From: WHSW01 sp963769945
GTDB taxonomy: Bacteria; Actinomycetota; Thermoleophilia; Solirubrobacterales; 70-9
Assembly (NCBI GenBank): GCA_963769945.1
Contig: CAVYOA010000009.1
Coordinates: 1 to 40,688 of the forward strand
DNA length: 40,688 nucleotides
Direction: 5' to 3'
Shown piece after piece: positions 24,097 through 34,600 of the stretch. The position numbers and the translations under genes are program-made. Numbering within the stretch: position 1 is the stretch's first letter; every line of letters begins with the position of its first letter. The notes under the pieces were generated by a model, which did no database searches, was not told where the DNA came from, and saw only the letters and a list, made by a program, of their open reading frames with translations.

Positions 24097-25831
24097 TTAC
24101 CCCAGCCCCGCCGACAGAATTTGCGCCGCAATCGGAGCCGCGATCTCGCCGCCGTCGCCTTCTGAGTTGACGATCATCACAGCTACCGCGAGCTCGGGTT
24201 TTTGAGCCGGCGCAAAAGCCGTGAACCAGGCGTCGAGCTCCTGCTCGGGCTCTTCACCGGGCCCGAGCTCCTGACCAGGCTCCAGCGCCTTCGGTCCGAG
24301 CTCGGCCGTGCCCGTCTTGCCGGCCACCTGCGCCTCGGGCAACGCTGCGGCGACGCCGGTGCCGCTGCGAACGACCTCAATCATCAGGTCGGTCATCGTC
24401 TTCGCCGTTTCCGGCGGACATCACCTCAACGGGCTCTAGGTCCGGACCGAGGCCCGCGGTACGCACGATCGAGGTCGGCGAGCGCACGCCGTTGTTGGCG
24501 ACCGTCTGCGCCACGCTGGCCATCTGTAGTGGAGTTGCCAGCACCTGACCCTGACCGATTGCCGACTCACCGACTTCGACGCTCGAAGGAAGGCTCTCCG
24601 GGATCGTGCTCGACGGCGGCTCTAGCGTCGCGAGCGCCTCATTGGCGAGCAGCGACGGAGGCGAGTTGAAGCCGAACCGCTCGGCTGTTTCAATCAGCTT
24701 CTCAGCGCCGAGCTCTGCCCCGAGTGGCGCGAACACCGTGTTGCACGAGTCGGCGAAAGTCTGTTTGAACGTGCCGCCGCAAGCCGAATCGTGGGAGTTT
24801 GCGATTTCGCGGCCGATGTCGGTGTTGGAGACCTCGACCGCGAACGAATCCGAGGTCTTGACGATGCCGGCCTCGAGCGCGCCGCTCGCCGTGATCACCT
24901 TGAAAGTCGAGCCCGGTGGCTGTGGGGCCGAGTAGCCGAGTCCAGCCAGCGCCCGGACCTCGCCGCTGCGCGCATCGAGCACCGCGGCGCCGCCGTAGAG
25001 CGAGCCAAGCGCAGCGACCGCTGCCGTCTGCAGCGCGGGATCGATCGTCGTTCGCACCGCCTCGCCGGCGACGGGCGCGCTCTCAGCGAGGATACGTTCG
25101 CCGCCCGCAACGCCATCCTGCTCCGCGCCGACTGCGATCAGCTGGCCGCCCGGCGTACCCGAGAGCCGGTCATTGAAGGCAAGCTCGAGGCCCGAGATCC
25201 CAGTCGGTGTGTCCTCGGGAAAGCCGGCCGCCGTGAGCGCGTCGGCCCGCTCGGGCGAGGGGGCACCGACCTCGCCGACGACGGCCAGCGTCGAGCTCGC
25301 AAGCGTGCGCGCCGCCGCCGGTCCCTCGGCGAGCGGGCTGCGGTCGAGCGCGAGGATCGCGGCGCGTTGCGGGGCTCGGGTACGGCGCTCCAGACGCTCG
25401 TTCTGCTCGAGGCCCGGAAACGCGAGGTGAGGTGCCCAGCTCACGGCGTCGTCGGCGAGCGGCAGCTCGGCTTCGAGCTCGAGCGTGCCGAAGATGCGCG
25501 TATCGATCCGCATTGGCGCGACGATCGCGCCATCCGTCTCAGCCTCGTCGCCACTTTGTGCCAGCGAGGAGGTCGTCGCAGTGTCGGCGGCGCGTTCGTA
25601 GGCGCGCTTGAAATCCTCGAGCGGGTACTCGGCCTGGGCTGCGGGTGTGAGCTCAGCGTGCATGGCGGCGTAGTCGTCGTCCTCCCAGGCAGCGAGGAAA
25701 CGCTGCGCGCCAGGAGCGTCCGGGCCCGAGGCGACCACGGTTCCGGTGATGAATGCCGCCGATGCGATCACTGCCAGCGGCAGCGCCCGCTGGTAAACGC
25801 GCTGTCGTCGCTGCGACGAGGACGCCGACAT
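24097..25831 (-). CDS. Class B penicillin-binding protein, peptidoglycan transpeptidase (one frame break near 24411)
   Basis: Cross-links peptidoglycan outside the membrane. An N-terminal signal anchor (RALPLAVIASAAFITGTVVA) is followed by an NTF2-like MecA_N domain (FLAAWEDDDYAAMHAELTPA), a dimerisation region, and the transpeptidase. The catalytic motifs are SxxK in PPGSTFKV (Ser308, Lys311), SxN in ADSCNTVF, and KTG in AGKTGTAE. The reading frame breaks just after EPVEVMSA: an extra G (GCCGGAAACG for GCCGAAACG) sends the original frame to a stop at 24377, while the KTG half continues in another frame to 24097. Corrected length is about 577 residues. If real, the break would remove the KTG motif and kill the enzyme. 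ATG 25831 is used; an in-frame TTG at 25849 is an alternative. It is divergent from marP. Confidence 0.87.
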
Positions 25832-25932
25832 CGTCCGTGCCTGGCTCAATCGCGCCGCAATCGTGCGCTAGCGTTGCGATTTGAGGCCGTGCCGTACACA
25901 CCGCAGAAGGTAGTGGCTTCGCGGGACCGACT

Positions 25933-27081
25933 TTGAATCTCGTTGACGCCGGCATCATCCTCTTCGTCATCGCCCTCGCGGCGGTGGGCTACGAACGCGG
26001 CTTGATCGCGAGCGCGCTGCCGCTGGCCGGCTTTATCGGCGGCGCGGCGCTCGGCGCACGTATCGGGCCGGCCCTGCTCGCCGGTGGCTCAGAGTCCCAG
26101 TATGCGCCCTTGGTCGCCGTCGGTACAGGCGTTCTCATCGGCGCCTTTCTTGCGGTCGCCCTCGAGGGCGTCGCGGCCCACGTTCGCCGCCGCCTGCGCG
26201 GAGCTGCAGGTGCGGCCGACGGCATCGGTGGAGCGCTCTTGCTCGCCGCCCTGGGTGTGCTTATTGCCTGGGGGTTTGGCGCGGTGGCGCTCAATCTCGG
26301 GGGTAGCAACGGGCGCGAACTGCGTGAAGCTGTGCAGCGATCGGCGATCCTCGGGGCGCTCAACAACGCGCTACCGCCCTCAGGGCCGCTGCTCAACGTG
26401 CTGCGCCGGATCGATCCGACGCCGGTCGTGCGCGGTCCCGACGCGAACGTAGCGGCGCCGGATCGAAACGCGGTCGACGATCCCGAGGCGATCGCGGCGG
26501 GAGATTCGAGCGTGCGAGTGCTCGGCACCGCCTGCGGGCTCGGGGTGGCGGGCTCTGGGTGGGTCGCCGCGCCCGAGACGGTCGTCACCAATGCCCACGT
26601 GGTCGCCGGTCAAGACGACACAACCGTCAGCCTCGATGGCGGCGACGAGCTCGAGGCGAGCGCCGTGCACTACGACCCTCGAAACGATCTCGCGATCCTC
26701 GGGGTGCCGGGTCTTGACGCTCCCGTGCTCGCTATCGCCGAGAGCGCGCCCAAGGGCACCGATGCCGTCGCCATCGGCTATCCCGAGAACGGGCCGCGGA
26801 GCTTCAGCGCGGCGCGCCTCGGGCGGACCGGATTGGTCACGAGCGAGGACTCCTACGGGCGCGGGCCGGTGCAACGCCGGATGACCCCGTTTCGCGCCGA
26901 CGTTCGCAGCGGCAACTCGGGCGGGCCCGTCGTCAACCTCGATGGTGCGGTGGTCGCCACCGTCTTCGCAGCCGCTGTCGGCAACGGCTCAGGCAATGGC
27001 CTCGGGGTGCCCAACTCGGTCGTCTCAAAGGCGCTCAACGGTAGGTTGGAGGCCACGGACACGGGACCATGCGCAGCATGA
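25933..27081 (+). CDS. MarP-like membrane serine protease (CvpA + trypsin)
   Basis: A 382-residue membrane-anchored periplasmic protease. The first 130 residues hold four hydrophobic segments of a CvpA/colicin V-like domain (AGIILFVIALAAVGYERGL, LLLAALGVLIAWGFGAVAL). A chymotrypsin-like domain follows, with catalytic His222 in VTNAHVVAG, Asp252 in PRNDLAILG and Ser329 in RSGNSGGPVV. Cys201 (GTACGLGV) and Cys380 (TGPCAA) are placed like the disulfide pair known in mycobacterial MarP, which helps mycobacteria keep internal pH in acid and acts on cell-wall hydrolases. TTG 25933 is the start. It is divergent from a penicillin-binding protein, so a joint envelope role is plausible. An HxlR regulator follows. 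Confidence 0.9.
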   Translation: MNLVDAGIILFVIALAAVGYERGLIASALPLAGFIGGAALGARIGPALLAGGSESQYAPLVAVGTGVLIGAFLAVALEGVAAHVRRRLRGAAGAADGIGGALLLAALGVLIAWGFGAVALNLGGSNGRELREAVQRSAILGALNNALPPSGPLLNVLRRIDPTPVVRGPDANVAAPDRNAVDDPEAIAAGDSSVRVLGTACGLGVAGSGWVAAPETVVTNAHVVAGQDDTTVSLDGGDELEASAVHYDPRNDLAILGVPGLDAPVLAIAESAPKGTDAVAIGYPENGPRSFSAARLGRTGLVTSEDSYGRGPVQRRMTPFRADVRSGNSGGPVVNLDGAVVATVFAAAVGNGSGNGLGVPNSVVSKALNGRLEATDTGPCAA

Positions 27082-27141
27082 TCGAACTGGTACGAATCGC
27101 GGCTGCCCAGCTCAAGCGCTCGGGCCAGGGAGGCCGTTCTG

Positions 27142-27147
27142 TAATCT
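27142..27147 (+). promoter_or_regulatory. -10 element TAATCT before the HxlR gene
   Basis: TAATCT ends 10 bases before GTG 27158. The 27082-27157 gap shows nothing else recognisable. Confidence 0.4.
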
Positions 27148-27157
27148 CGAAGCCCGG

Positions 27158-27535
27158 GTGGAGACCTCCTCTGACGGACATCGTCAGGCAGCCGGCGCTG
27201 CGCAGCAAAACGGACACGCGGCGCACGTCTGTCCGGATTTTCACGCAGCGATCGAGCTGATCGGCCGGCGCTGGGCCGGCGCCATTCTCTGGGCTCTGGC
27301 GGAGCGCCCGCACTACTTCGCTGAGCTCACGGCAAGCGTGCCGGGACTTTCCGATCGCCTGCTGTCGCGGCGCCTGCGCGAGCTCGAGGCCACTGGTCTG
27401 GTCGAGCGCTGCGTCCACGACGGCACACCCGCTCGCGTCTCCTATGCCTTGACCGAAAAGGGCCGCGCGCTGGAGCCGATCCTCGGAGCGCTCGGAGACT
27501 GGGGGCGCGAGTGGGAGTTGAGCGCCAGCTCGTAG
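27158..27535 (+). CDS. HxlR family winged-helix transcription regulator
   Basis: A 125-residue DNA-binding protein with the HxlR hallmark CPDFHAAIELIGRRWAGAIL (Cys about residue 28), the recognition-helix region FAELTASVPGLSDRLLSRRL and the wing RCVHDGTPARVSYALTEKG. Many HxlR proteins sense redox or electrophiles through that cysteine, so this one may be thiol-responsive. GTG 27158 is chosen because TAATCT precedes it by ten bases; the longer open frame upstream lacks family residues. The target is unknown; the nearest genes are marP upstream and the convergent GGCT-like gene. Confidence 0.88.
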   Translation: METSSDGHRQAAGAAQQNGHAAHVCPDFHAAIELIGRRWAGAILWALAERPHYFAELTASVPGLSDRLLSRRLRELEATGLVERCVHDGTPARVSYALTEKGRALEPILGALGDWGREWELSASS

Positions 27536-27545
27536 GCGCTGAGCC

Positions 27546-28133
27546 TCACCAATCTCGCGGATTGCCGGGTGGGATGCGCTCACCGTCGACGAGATGCGCA
27601 TCGACGGCGCCCGCTCCGGGCGGGAGCGTCGTCTCGCGAAAGCGGTCGAGCTCGGTTGGGCCAAGTTCGTCGAATGCGCTCTCGACGGCACGTAGGTAGA
27701 GGGCGATCAGGATCGTGTCCGGTGGTGGCATCGCGCGCCGGTGCTCGGGGCGTGCCGTGTAGGCGTAGATGCGGTCGAAATCGACGGCGCCCCCGTCGAG
27801 CTCGATCTGCTCGCTGACCTCGACGCGCAGGTAGCGCATCTCGCGCAGGTCGAGGCGGATGAGCTCGGCCTCGCTGACAGCAATCAGCGCCCCGTTGGGG
27901 GCGGTCGGCTGCTCGCTCGGCTCGAGGTTGAGGCCGAGGCAGAACCGCGGCAGAGTGCCGTCGGCGCGGGCGAACGTCTTCTCGCTGGCGAGGTTGTCGC
28001 GGACCAGCGTCCACGCTCGCGTCCAGCCATGAAGGCGGGCTGGCTTGACTGCGTTTACGGGGCGTCCGAGCGTCTGCGCCGCGCTCGTCCGGCTGACGAG
28101 GGAGCCGTAGCCGAAGATGGCGAGCCGGCTCAC
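27546..28133 (-). CDS. Gamma-glutamylcyclotransferase-like (GGCT fold) protein
   Basis: A 195-residue protein opening SRLAIFGYGSLVSRTSAAQT, the FGYGSL motif of the GGCT/AIG2 fold, with LHGWTRAWTLVRDN and NGALIAVSEAELIRLDLRE matching the family's binding pocket region. Members cyclise gamma-glutamyl peptides or amines to 5-oxoproline; the actual substrate is uncertain. GTG 28133 overlaps the addA stop by four bases (GTGA), so it is translationally coupled to DNA-repair genes, an unexpected pairing. A gamma-glutamyl amine pathway sits 9 kb away on the same strand. Confidence 0.78.
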   Translation of the reverse strand: MSRLAIFGYGSLVSRTSAAQTLGRPVNAVKPARLHGWTRAWTLVRDNLASEKTFARADGTLPRFCLGLNLEPSEQPTAPNGALIAVSEAELIRLDLREMRYLRVEVSEQIELDGGAVDFDRIYAYTARPEHRRAMPPPDTILIALYLRAVESAFDELGPTELDRFRETTLPPGAGAVDAHLVDGERIPPGNPRDW

Positions 28134-31100
28134 GCTCGTGGCGGCTTCCACTGCGCCCGCGGACACAGCCGCGCCGCCGCGGGACAGCCGAAGCACAGCG
28201 GCGCAGTTGCATCGGCGGCGGGCTCGAACACTCCGGCGGCCATCCGCGCGATCAGTCCCTCGAGCCGAACGCGCGCCGCGTCGAGCTCGCTGCCGCTGAG
28301 CTCCTCGATCACCGGCTCGGCCGGCGCTTCGAGGAAGACGTGGGCGACGCGTGCGCCCTCGCCTGCGTCGGCGGCGAGCGCATAGATCTCGCGCTGCGCG
28401 CGGTAGCGGTCGGCGAGTTCGGCGGGGCTGTGGCCGTGAAGGGCGTCGGTCTTGTAATCGACGACGCAAGGCAGCCGATCACCGCGCCCGAGCAGATCGA
28501 TCTGACCGCGGACCACGGTCTCGCCCAGGCTGAGGGTGAAACCGATCTCGGGCGTGACCGAGCTCGCCGATCCCAGCTCCGCGCATAACTCGGAGCCGAG
28601 CCAGCCGCCAACCAGGGCGCGAACACGATCGAGGGCGGCGGGCTCGTCCTTGAGCCCCTCGCGCATCAGCAGCCGCTCGAGCAGCTCTTCGGCCGGCGTT
28701 TCGAATGCCCGCCGCGCGCTCCATTCGAGCGCGGCATGCACCGCATTGCCAATTCCGAGCGCGAGCGCACGCGGCGGCCCCGGATCGGGCATCTCGTCGA
28801 CGATCTCCGCCTCGGCGCTGTGGTCTTCGGTCTCCTGCCGGGGGCCACCAACGAGGTGCTCGCGGGCGCCGAGCACGCGCTCGACGTAGAAGCGATAACC
28901 GCAGCGCTCGTACAGCGACACCGCGGAGTAGGAGAGGTGTCCGACCGCAACGCTGGCTGCCGCGGTCTCGAGCAGCGGCGGTGTGCCGGGCAGATGCTCG
29001 CGCGAGTCGTCCTGTGCGGGCGGCGCCTTGATCAGGCGCAGCTCGCGTGCGCGTTCGACGCTTGGCTCGTCGATCGATACCCGTAGCTCGGCGTCGGCGA
29101 GCTGCCGCCCGTCGGCAACGGCGACCGGGCCGGGCAGCATCACCGAGCCCGGCCCGCCACCCCAGCCAGACTGACCCAGCGCCGGCAGCAGGCGCCGCAG
29201 CGGCGTGTCGTTTGGCTTCGGATCGGAGGGCTCGAGCTGGGCGTCGTTGTAGACGCCGCTGAGGATGAGCCGGTTCTGTGCCCGCGATGCGGCCACGTAG
29301 ACCAGCCTGCATCCCTCCTGCGCCTCGGCCTCGCCCTCCTCGGTGTTGAGCTCGACCAGCTGCCACAGCGCCAGCGAGCTCTCGGAGGCAAAGGCAAGTC
29401 GCATGCCGAAGCGTTGCTCATTGCCGTCGGTGACCGGGCCGATCACGAGATCGCCCTGGCGACGACCGGCATTCAGCCGGCGGCCGAGGTCGGGTACCGC
29501 AACGACGGGAAACTCAAGGCCCTTGGCCGCGTGCACCGTCATCACCCGGACGCCGTCGTGGCCTTCTGCCTGGACCGCGGCCATGCCCTCGCGCTCGTCC
29601 CGGCGGGTGCTGTCGGCGGCGAGCGTGAGAAATCCGCCGAGGTCGCGACCCTCGTTTGCCTCGTACTCGCGCGCCAGTCGCATCAGCTTGCGCACGTTCG
29701 CCATGCGCCCGGCGCCGCCGTCGCGAGCGATCAGGCCGAGGTCGTAGCCAAAGGCGCTCATCGTCGTCTCGATCAGCTGCTCGAGCGAGAGCAGCATCGC
29801 TCGCCGCCGTAGCCCAGCGAGGATCGCGCAGAAGCGCCGCAGCCTGGTGATGTCGAGCTCGGGGATCGCGTCGAGCCAGTGCGCCTCGACCTGCGTTGGC
29901 TCGGCGCCAGCGCCGAACCGCCACTCGAGCACCGGCCAGACGTGGCGGGGATGACCGCCCTCGCTACGCGCGGCCATCCGCAACAGCCACATCGCGTCGG
30001 GGCTCACGCCGGCGGCGAACGAGGCAAGGGCGCCGAACAGGTACTCGTCGTCGAGCGGGTTCGAGACGCAGCCCAGCAGGCGAATCAGGTCCTCAACCTG
30101 CTGCTGGGTCCAGTAGCCGCGCCCGCCGACGACAAAGGGGCGCAGGCCGGCTCGTCGCAGGGCCTGCTCGTAGGCGTCGACGTGGGTGAAGGCCCGCAGC
30201 AAGACGACGATCTCGCCGCGCTCGGCCTCGCGGGCGTCAACGAGCTCGCGCAGGCGCTCGGCGAGGCGCCGGGCCTCGGCGATGATGGGCTGCGATGAGG
30301 CGCTTGGGGCTGGCTCGAGGTCAATCTCGTCGGCGTTCCAATCCATCGCCGGATCGCCGCTGGAGCGGTCGCGGGTTAGCAAGAGCTCGATCGATCCCGG
30401 GCCGGCGTCATCGTCGATCCGGCCAGCCGTCAGCGGAGCGAAGTCGTCGAGCAAGGTGTCGCCGACGGCGTTGATCGCCCCCAGCACGGCGGGCAGCGAG
30501 CGAAAGTTGCCTCGCAGCGGCAGCACCTCGCGCTGGGGCGACTCGTGGGCGCGGCGTCGCTCCTCGCGAAAGACGTCGAGATCGGCGTTTCGGAAGCGAT
30601 AGATCGACTGGTTCTCGTCGCCGACCATGAATACGCGCGTCTCGGGCCCGCGAAGCTGCTCGACGAGATCGAGCTGGACGCGATTGGTGTCTTGGAACTC
30701 GTCGACCATGACCTCGATGAATCGCCCGCGCCAGGCTTCGGCGATCGCCGGGTTCGAGCGCAGCAGCGCCAGCGCCCTGAGCTCGAGGTCTTGGAAGTCG
30801 AGCGCCGAGCGTTCGTCTTTGAGCGTCTCGTAGCGGCTATGAAAGGCCTCGAGAATGCGCTCGAGCGCCGCCCGAGAGCCGATCGCGGCCTCGACTTCGA
30901 CCGGGGTCAGGTCGCGCAACTCCTCCTTCGGCTTGGGCGAGTGCACCGGATCGCCGACCGGAGGCAGCTCGGGCTCGCTCATCCCCTGGCTGCGCAGCCG
31001 CTCATGAGCGCCGAGCGTCATTACGATCAGGCGCCAGGGCTCGAATGATGCCGCAGCACGAGCGACGTCGGCGTCGTCGCCGGCGAGCAGGTCGTCGAGC

Positions 31101-31639
31101 GCCTCGTTGATCGCGCGGTCGCGAAGCCGCGCCGCCTCGGCCGCGTCGAGGACGCGAAAGCGGGGATCGAGGCCTGCCGCCAGCGGGTGCGAGGCGAGCA
31201 AGCGCCGGCAGAAGGCATGGATCGTCATCACCCAGGCACGCTCGGTCGATCGCGCGGCCGCCAGCAGCTCATCGGCGCGGTGGCTGTCACCGGCCTCACG
31301 TTCGACCCGGGAGCGACGGGTGAGTTCGCGACGGATGCGCGATCGCATCTCTGCCGCGGCGCGCTCGGTGAAGGTGAAGGCGAGCAGGCGCTCGACCTCG
31401 ATCTCGTCTTCGATCACGCTGGCGCAGTAGCGGTCGACGAGCACGGTCGTCTTGCCGGTGCCGGCGCCGGCCTCGAGGAAGGCGTCGTGGCCGCGCGCCG
31501 CAGTCGCCGCCACCTGCTCAGCGGTCGGTTCGAAGCGGCGGTCGGAATCGCGCGCGGGTGCTGGCGGCATTTGCGCGGCCGGCGCCGCCGCGTCCTCGAC
31601 GACGTCACCGAATGAGAGCTGTCCCTCGTTCGGGCTCAT
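28130..31639 (-). CDS. addA: AddA-like helicase-nuclease (UvrD/RecB family)
   Basis: Motor and nuclease subunit of a RecBCD/AddAB-type double-strand-break resection complex. The 1,169-residue product has helicase motifs in order: Walker A EAGAGTGKTTVLVDRY (Lys63), TFTERAAAEMRSRI, VDEFQDTNRVQLD (motif II), VGDENQSIYRFRNAD, NFRSLPAVL, VMTVHAAKGLEFPVV and VYVAASRAQNRLILSG. The nuclease domain carries GQIDLLGRGD and VVDYKTDA (Asp1061, Lys1063). One Cys in SLYERCGYRFYVERV and three near the C-terminus (CFGCPAAARLC) form a four-cysteine pattern like Fe-S nucleases, which Bacillus-type AddA lacks. ATG 31639 overlaps the addB stop (ATGA). The frame is intact, in contrast to its partner. It could also be called AdnA-like. 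Confidence 0.9.
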   Translation of the reverse strand: MSPNEGQLSFGDVVEDAAAPAAQMPPAPARDSDRRFEPTAEQVAATAARGHDAFLEAGAGTGKTTVLVDRYCASVIEDEIEVERLLAFTFTERAAAEMRSRIRRELTRRSRVEREAGDSHRADELLAAARSTERAWVMTIHAFCRRLLASHPLAAGLDPRFRVLDAAEAARLRDRAINEALDDLLAGDDADVARAAASFEPWRLIVMTLGAHERLRSQGMSEPELPPVGDPVHSPKPKEELRDLTPVEVEAAIGSRAALERILEAFHSRYETLKDERSALDFQDLELRALALLRSNPAIAEAWRGRFIEVMVDEFQDTNRVQLDLVEQLRGPETRVFMVGDENQSIYRFRNADLDVFREERRRAHESPQREVLPLRGNFRSLPAVLGAINAVGDTLLDDFAPLTAGRIDDDAGPGSIELLLTRDRSSGDPAMDWNADEIDLEPAPSASSQPIIAEARRLAERLRELVDAREAERGEIVVLLRAFTHVDAYEQALRRAGLRPFVVGGRGYWTQQQVEDLIRLLGCVSNPLDDEYLFGALASFAAGVSPDAMWLLRMAARSEGGHPRHVWPVLEWRFGAGAEPTQVEAHWLDAIPELDITRLRRFCAILAGLRRRAMLLSLEQLIETTMSAFGYDLGLIARDGGAGRMANVRKLMRLAREYEANEGRDLGGFLTLAADSTRRDEREGMAAVQAEGHDGVRVMTVHAAKGLEFPVVAVPDLGRRLNAGRRQGDLVIGPVTDGNEQRFGMRLAFASESSLALWQLVELNTEEGEAEAQEGCRLVYVAASRAQNRLILSGVYNDAQLEPSDPKPNDTPLRRLLPALGQSGWGGGPGSVMLPGPVAVADGRQLADAELRVSIDEPSVERARELRLIKAPPAQDDSREHLPGTPPLLETAAASVAVGHLSYSAVSLYERCGYRFYVERVLGAREHLVGGPRQETEDHSAEAEIVDEMPDPGPPRALALGIGNAVHAALEWSARRAFETPAEELLERLLMREGLKDEPAALDRVRALVGGWLGSELCAELGSASSVTPEIGFTLSLGETVVRGQIDLLGRGDRLPCVVDYKTDALHGHSPAELADRYRAQREIYALAADAGEGARVAHVFLEAPAEPVIEELSGSELDAARVRLEGLIARMAAGVFEPAADATAPLCFGCPAAARLCPRAQWKPPRA

Positions 31640-34600
31640 CCCTCGTCCGCCGAGTCGCCGTTTTCCTGTCCGACGACGCCGAGCGCGCGCTCGAGCCGGC
31701 AGATCGGCTGAAACGTGCAGTACTTCGGGCACTGGCCGTTGATCGGATCACGGTCGATCTCGCCGGCGCGCATTGCGGTCGCGGCGTCGATCGCCCGCGC
31801 CTGCGCTGCGGCCAGCACACGCTCGAACTCCTCGGCGTCCTTCTTGTCAGTGCCCACAAGCGCGAGCGATTGATCCGAGGGTCGTCGCCAAGCACCAGCC
31901 CGCGCGGCTTGCGCTTGGAGGGATCGGCGGCACCGAGCGGTTGATAGAGGCCGGCGATCGGCTCGAGCTCGAGCACCTGGCGTACGGCGAGCATGTAGAG
32001 CTGGATCTGAAGCGTTCCCTTGCGGTCGAACTCGCCCGCTGTGGCGACGCGCTTACCGGTCTTGTAGTCGCGAACGATGGCGCTGTGTGAGTCGGCGGCG
32101 AGGTCGATGCGGTCGATCCGCCCGCGCAGCGAGAACTCGCCGAAGCGAAGCGCGGGACGGGGCGCAGCGTCTCGCGTCGGGTTGATCGGCGAACGGGCCG
32201 AAGGCGACTTCGAGCAGCTCCGGGTCGGGACGAAACTCGCTCTCCAGGGTCGATTCGTGTTCGAGAAAGGCCTCGATCTGAACCCGGGCGCGATCGAGCT
32301 TGGCGCGCCGTGCCTGATTGAGCGCCGCGCCCGAGCGGACGGTCGCGATTTCATCGAGCAGCTCGCCGAAGCGCCGCCGCCAGCGCCCGACGTCGCCGGG
32401 CCGGGGGATCGAGTCATCGCCGGGCGGGTCGCGGTAGAGCTTTTCGAGCGCATCGTGGACGACGCCGCCGAGCCACAGCGGGTCGGCCTCCGGCTCGAGT
32501 CGCTGCGGCGAGAGCTCGTGATCGACGAACCACTTGTACGAGCAGGTGACCCAGCCCTCGAGCGAGCCGGCGCTGAATACCTCGCGCCCGGCGATCTGCT
32601 CGAGCACGGCTGGGGCGTGGAGGTGCTTGGGCTCATGGTCGGGATCGGGGAGTCCGTCGAACAGCGCGAGGGCGGCTTGCCCGCTGGAGTCGGCGATGCC
32701 GAGGCGCTCAAGCGCGCCGACCCGATCGTCGCCGGGTCCGCGAATTGCCAGCGCACGGGCGAGGTGGCGGGCGGTGGTTGCCTCGTCGAGCGCCGGCACC
32801 GCCCGTTCGGGCCCGCGGGTTGTGAGCAGGTCGCTCGAGAGATCGTCGGGATCGACGTCGAGCAGGTCGAGCACCTCATCGATGAACGGCGAGCGCGCGA
32901 GCGCGCCGCCCTCCTCGTCGCAGTGTTGCCAGCTCAGGTAGAGGCGCTCGGTCGGGCGCGAGACACAGGCATGAAAGAGGTAGCGCTCCTCGTCGGCCTG
33001 GTCCTCTCGACGCAGGTCCGCGTATCCAAGCTGACCGCGACGCTCCTCGGAAAGCAGCGGATCGAGCGGCGAGGCGCTGGGGAACTCGCCGTCTTGAAGC
33101 GAGGCGACGAACAGTGCCCGGGCGCGCACGGTACGGGCCCGGTAGGGGCTGAGGATGCGTACGCGCCCGGTCGCCGGCCCGCGCCAATGCGCGACGGAGG
33201 CCGAGCCGAGGGCCTCGATCGCCTCGGCTGAGCCCCGGCTGCTCACAGCCCGGCAGCTCGCCGACGGCGGCGAGCTCGGTGAGCAGCTCGGCAGCGTCGA
33301 CGCCGGCACGCAACTCGAGCGCGAGGAAGGGCATCGAGGCCTCACCGCTGTTGCTCGCGAGCGGAGCTTGGTCGCGGTGGGCGCCCTCGGCCAGTTCGCG
33401 CGCCGAACGGGCCAACGCACGCAGGCGCGCGGCGTCGGTGTCCGCCTCGCGCAGCCTGGCGAGGTGTCGTGGGGGTGAGGTCCAGGTGTCGACCGCGGCG
33501 CTAACGGTCTGGGCGTCACCGCGGCGGACACGGCGCTCGACGGTGTCTACGACTGTCGCCGGCATCGACGGGTCCGAGCGCAGGTGGGTGAGCAGCGCTT
33601 CGACGTCGCGCTCGTCACCGGCCGCGCGACAGAGCGCGGCAAGCGAGGTTCCGACGCAGGTCGAGATCAGCGACGCGGAGCCCTCGAGCGCGACCGGCAC
33701 GCCGAGGCCCCGCAGAACGCTGGCCAGCAGAGCTCCCGATGAGTCGGGGCGCCGGACGACAACAGCGATCTCATCGGGCGCGTGGCCCGCGTGCAGCAGG
33801 CGGGCGATCTCGACTCCGATCGCCTCGGCCTCGGCTCGCGGGCCGGCGCTTCGCAGCAGGCGCAAGCCGTCGTCGGGGGTAATCCGCTGCGCGCTCGATT
33901 CGAACAGGTTGAGGTCGAGGTGGCGCAGCGTCGCGCTTTCGGTGTAGTCGTCTTCGAATCGCAGGGGCTGCTCGACGGCGCCGCCGAGCTCGCGCTCGAG
34001 TGCGCTGAGCAGGCCGGCGCGGGCGCTGAGCGCGCGTCTATCGGCGTAGGTGACGGCCACCGTTACGGCGCAGGTCTTCGCGAGCTCGGCGACGAGCTCG
34101 AGCTGGGCGCGGCTGAGGTCGTCGAAGCCGTAGATGAAGACGGGCCGCGCGGCCCAGCCAGCCGCATCGCTGCGAAGCGCCGCCAAGGTTCGCTCGGCGA
34201 TCAGGCCAGAATCGGAGCGCCCGGCGGCATCGCGCAGCTCGACGTATGCGCCGTACATCGCCGCGAGCTCGGCTTCGTAGCCGGGCTCGTCGAGGCCGGC
34301 GACCGCCGTAGTCAGCTCAGCGGGTGCGATCAGCGCGGCTTGAAGCTCGGCGATGAGGACGTCGAGGGCGGGGGTGAAGCCCGGGCGCGCGGCTGAGCGC
34401 CGCAGCCGCCGTGGCGCCGCGCGCGTGATCGCGGCGCGGATCAGAGCCTCGCGCTGGGCGCTCGAGAGCGCCGGGGGGAGCTCGATCGCGAGCAAGCGTG
34501 CGATCTCGTGCGTCAGCGCCGGCGAAAGTCGAGATCGAGCCGCCGAGCGCGACGCCGGCCTGCGTCGCAGAGCTGGCGCTCGAAGCCGGCGACGTCGTCG

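Noticed and set aside
28130..31639. Plus-strand open frames across the addA and addB region.
   Set aside because: They are antisense to conserved helicase and nuclease motifs and contain no recognisable domain.
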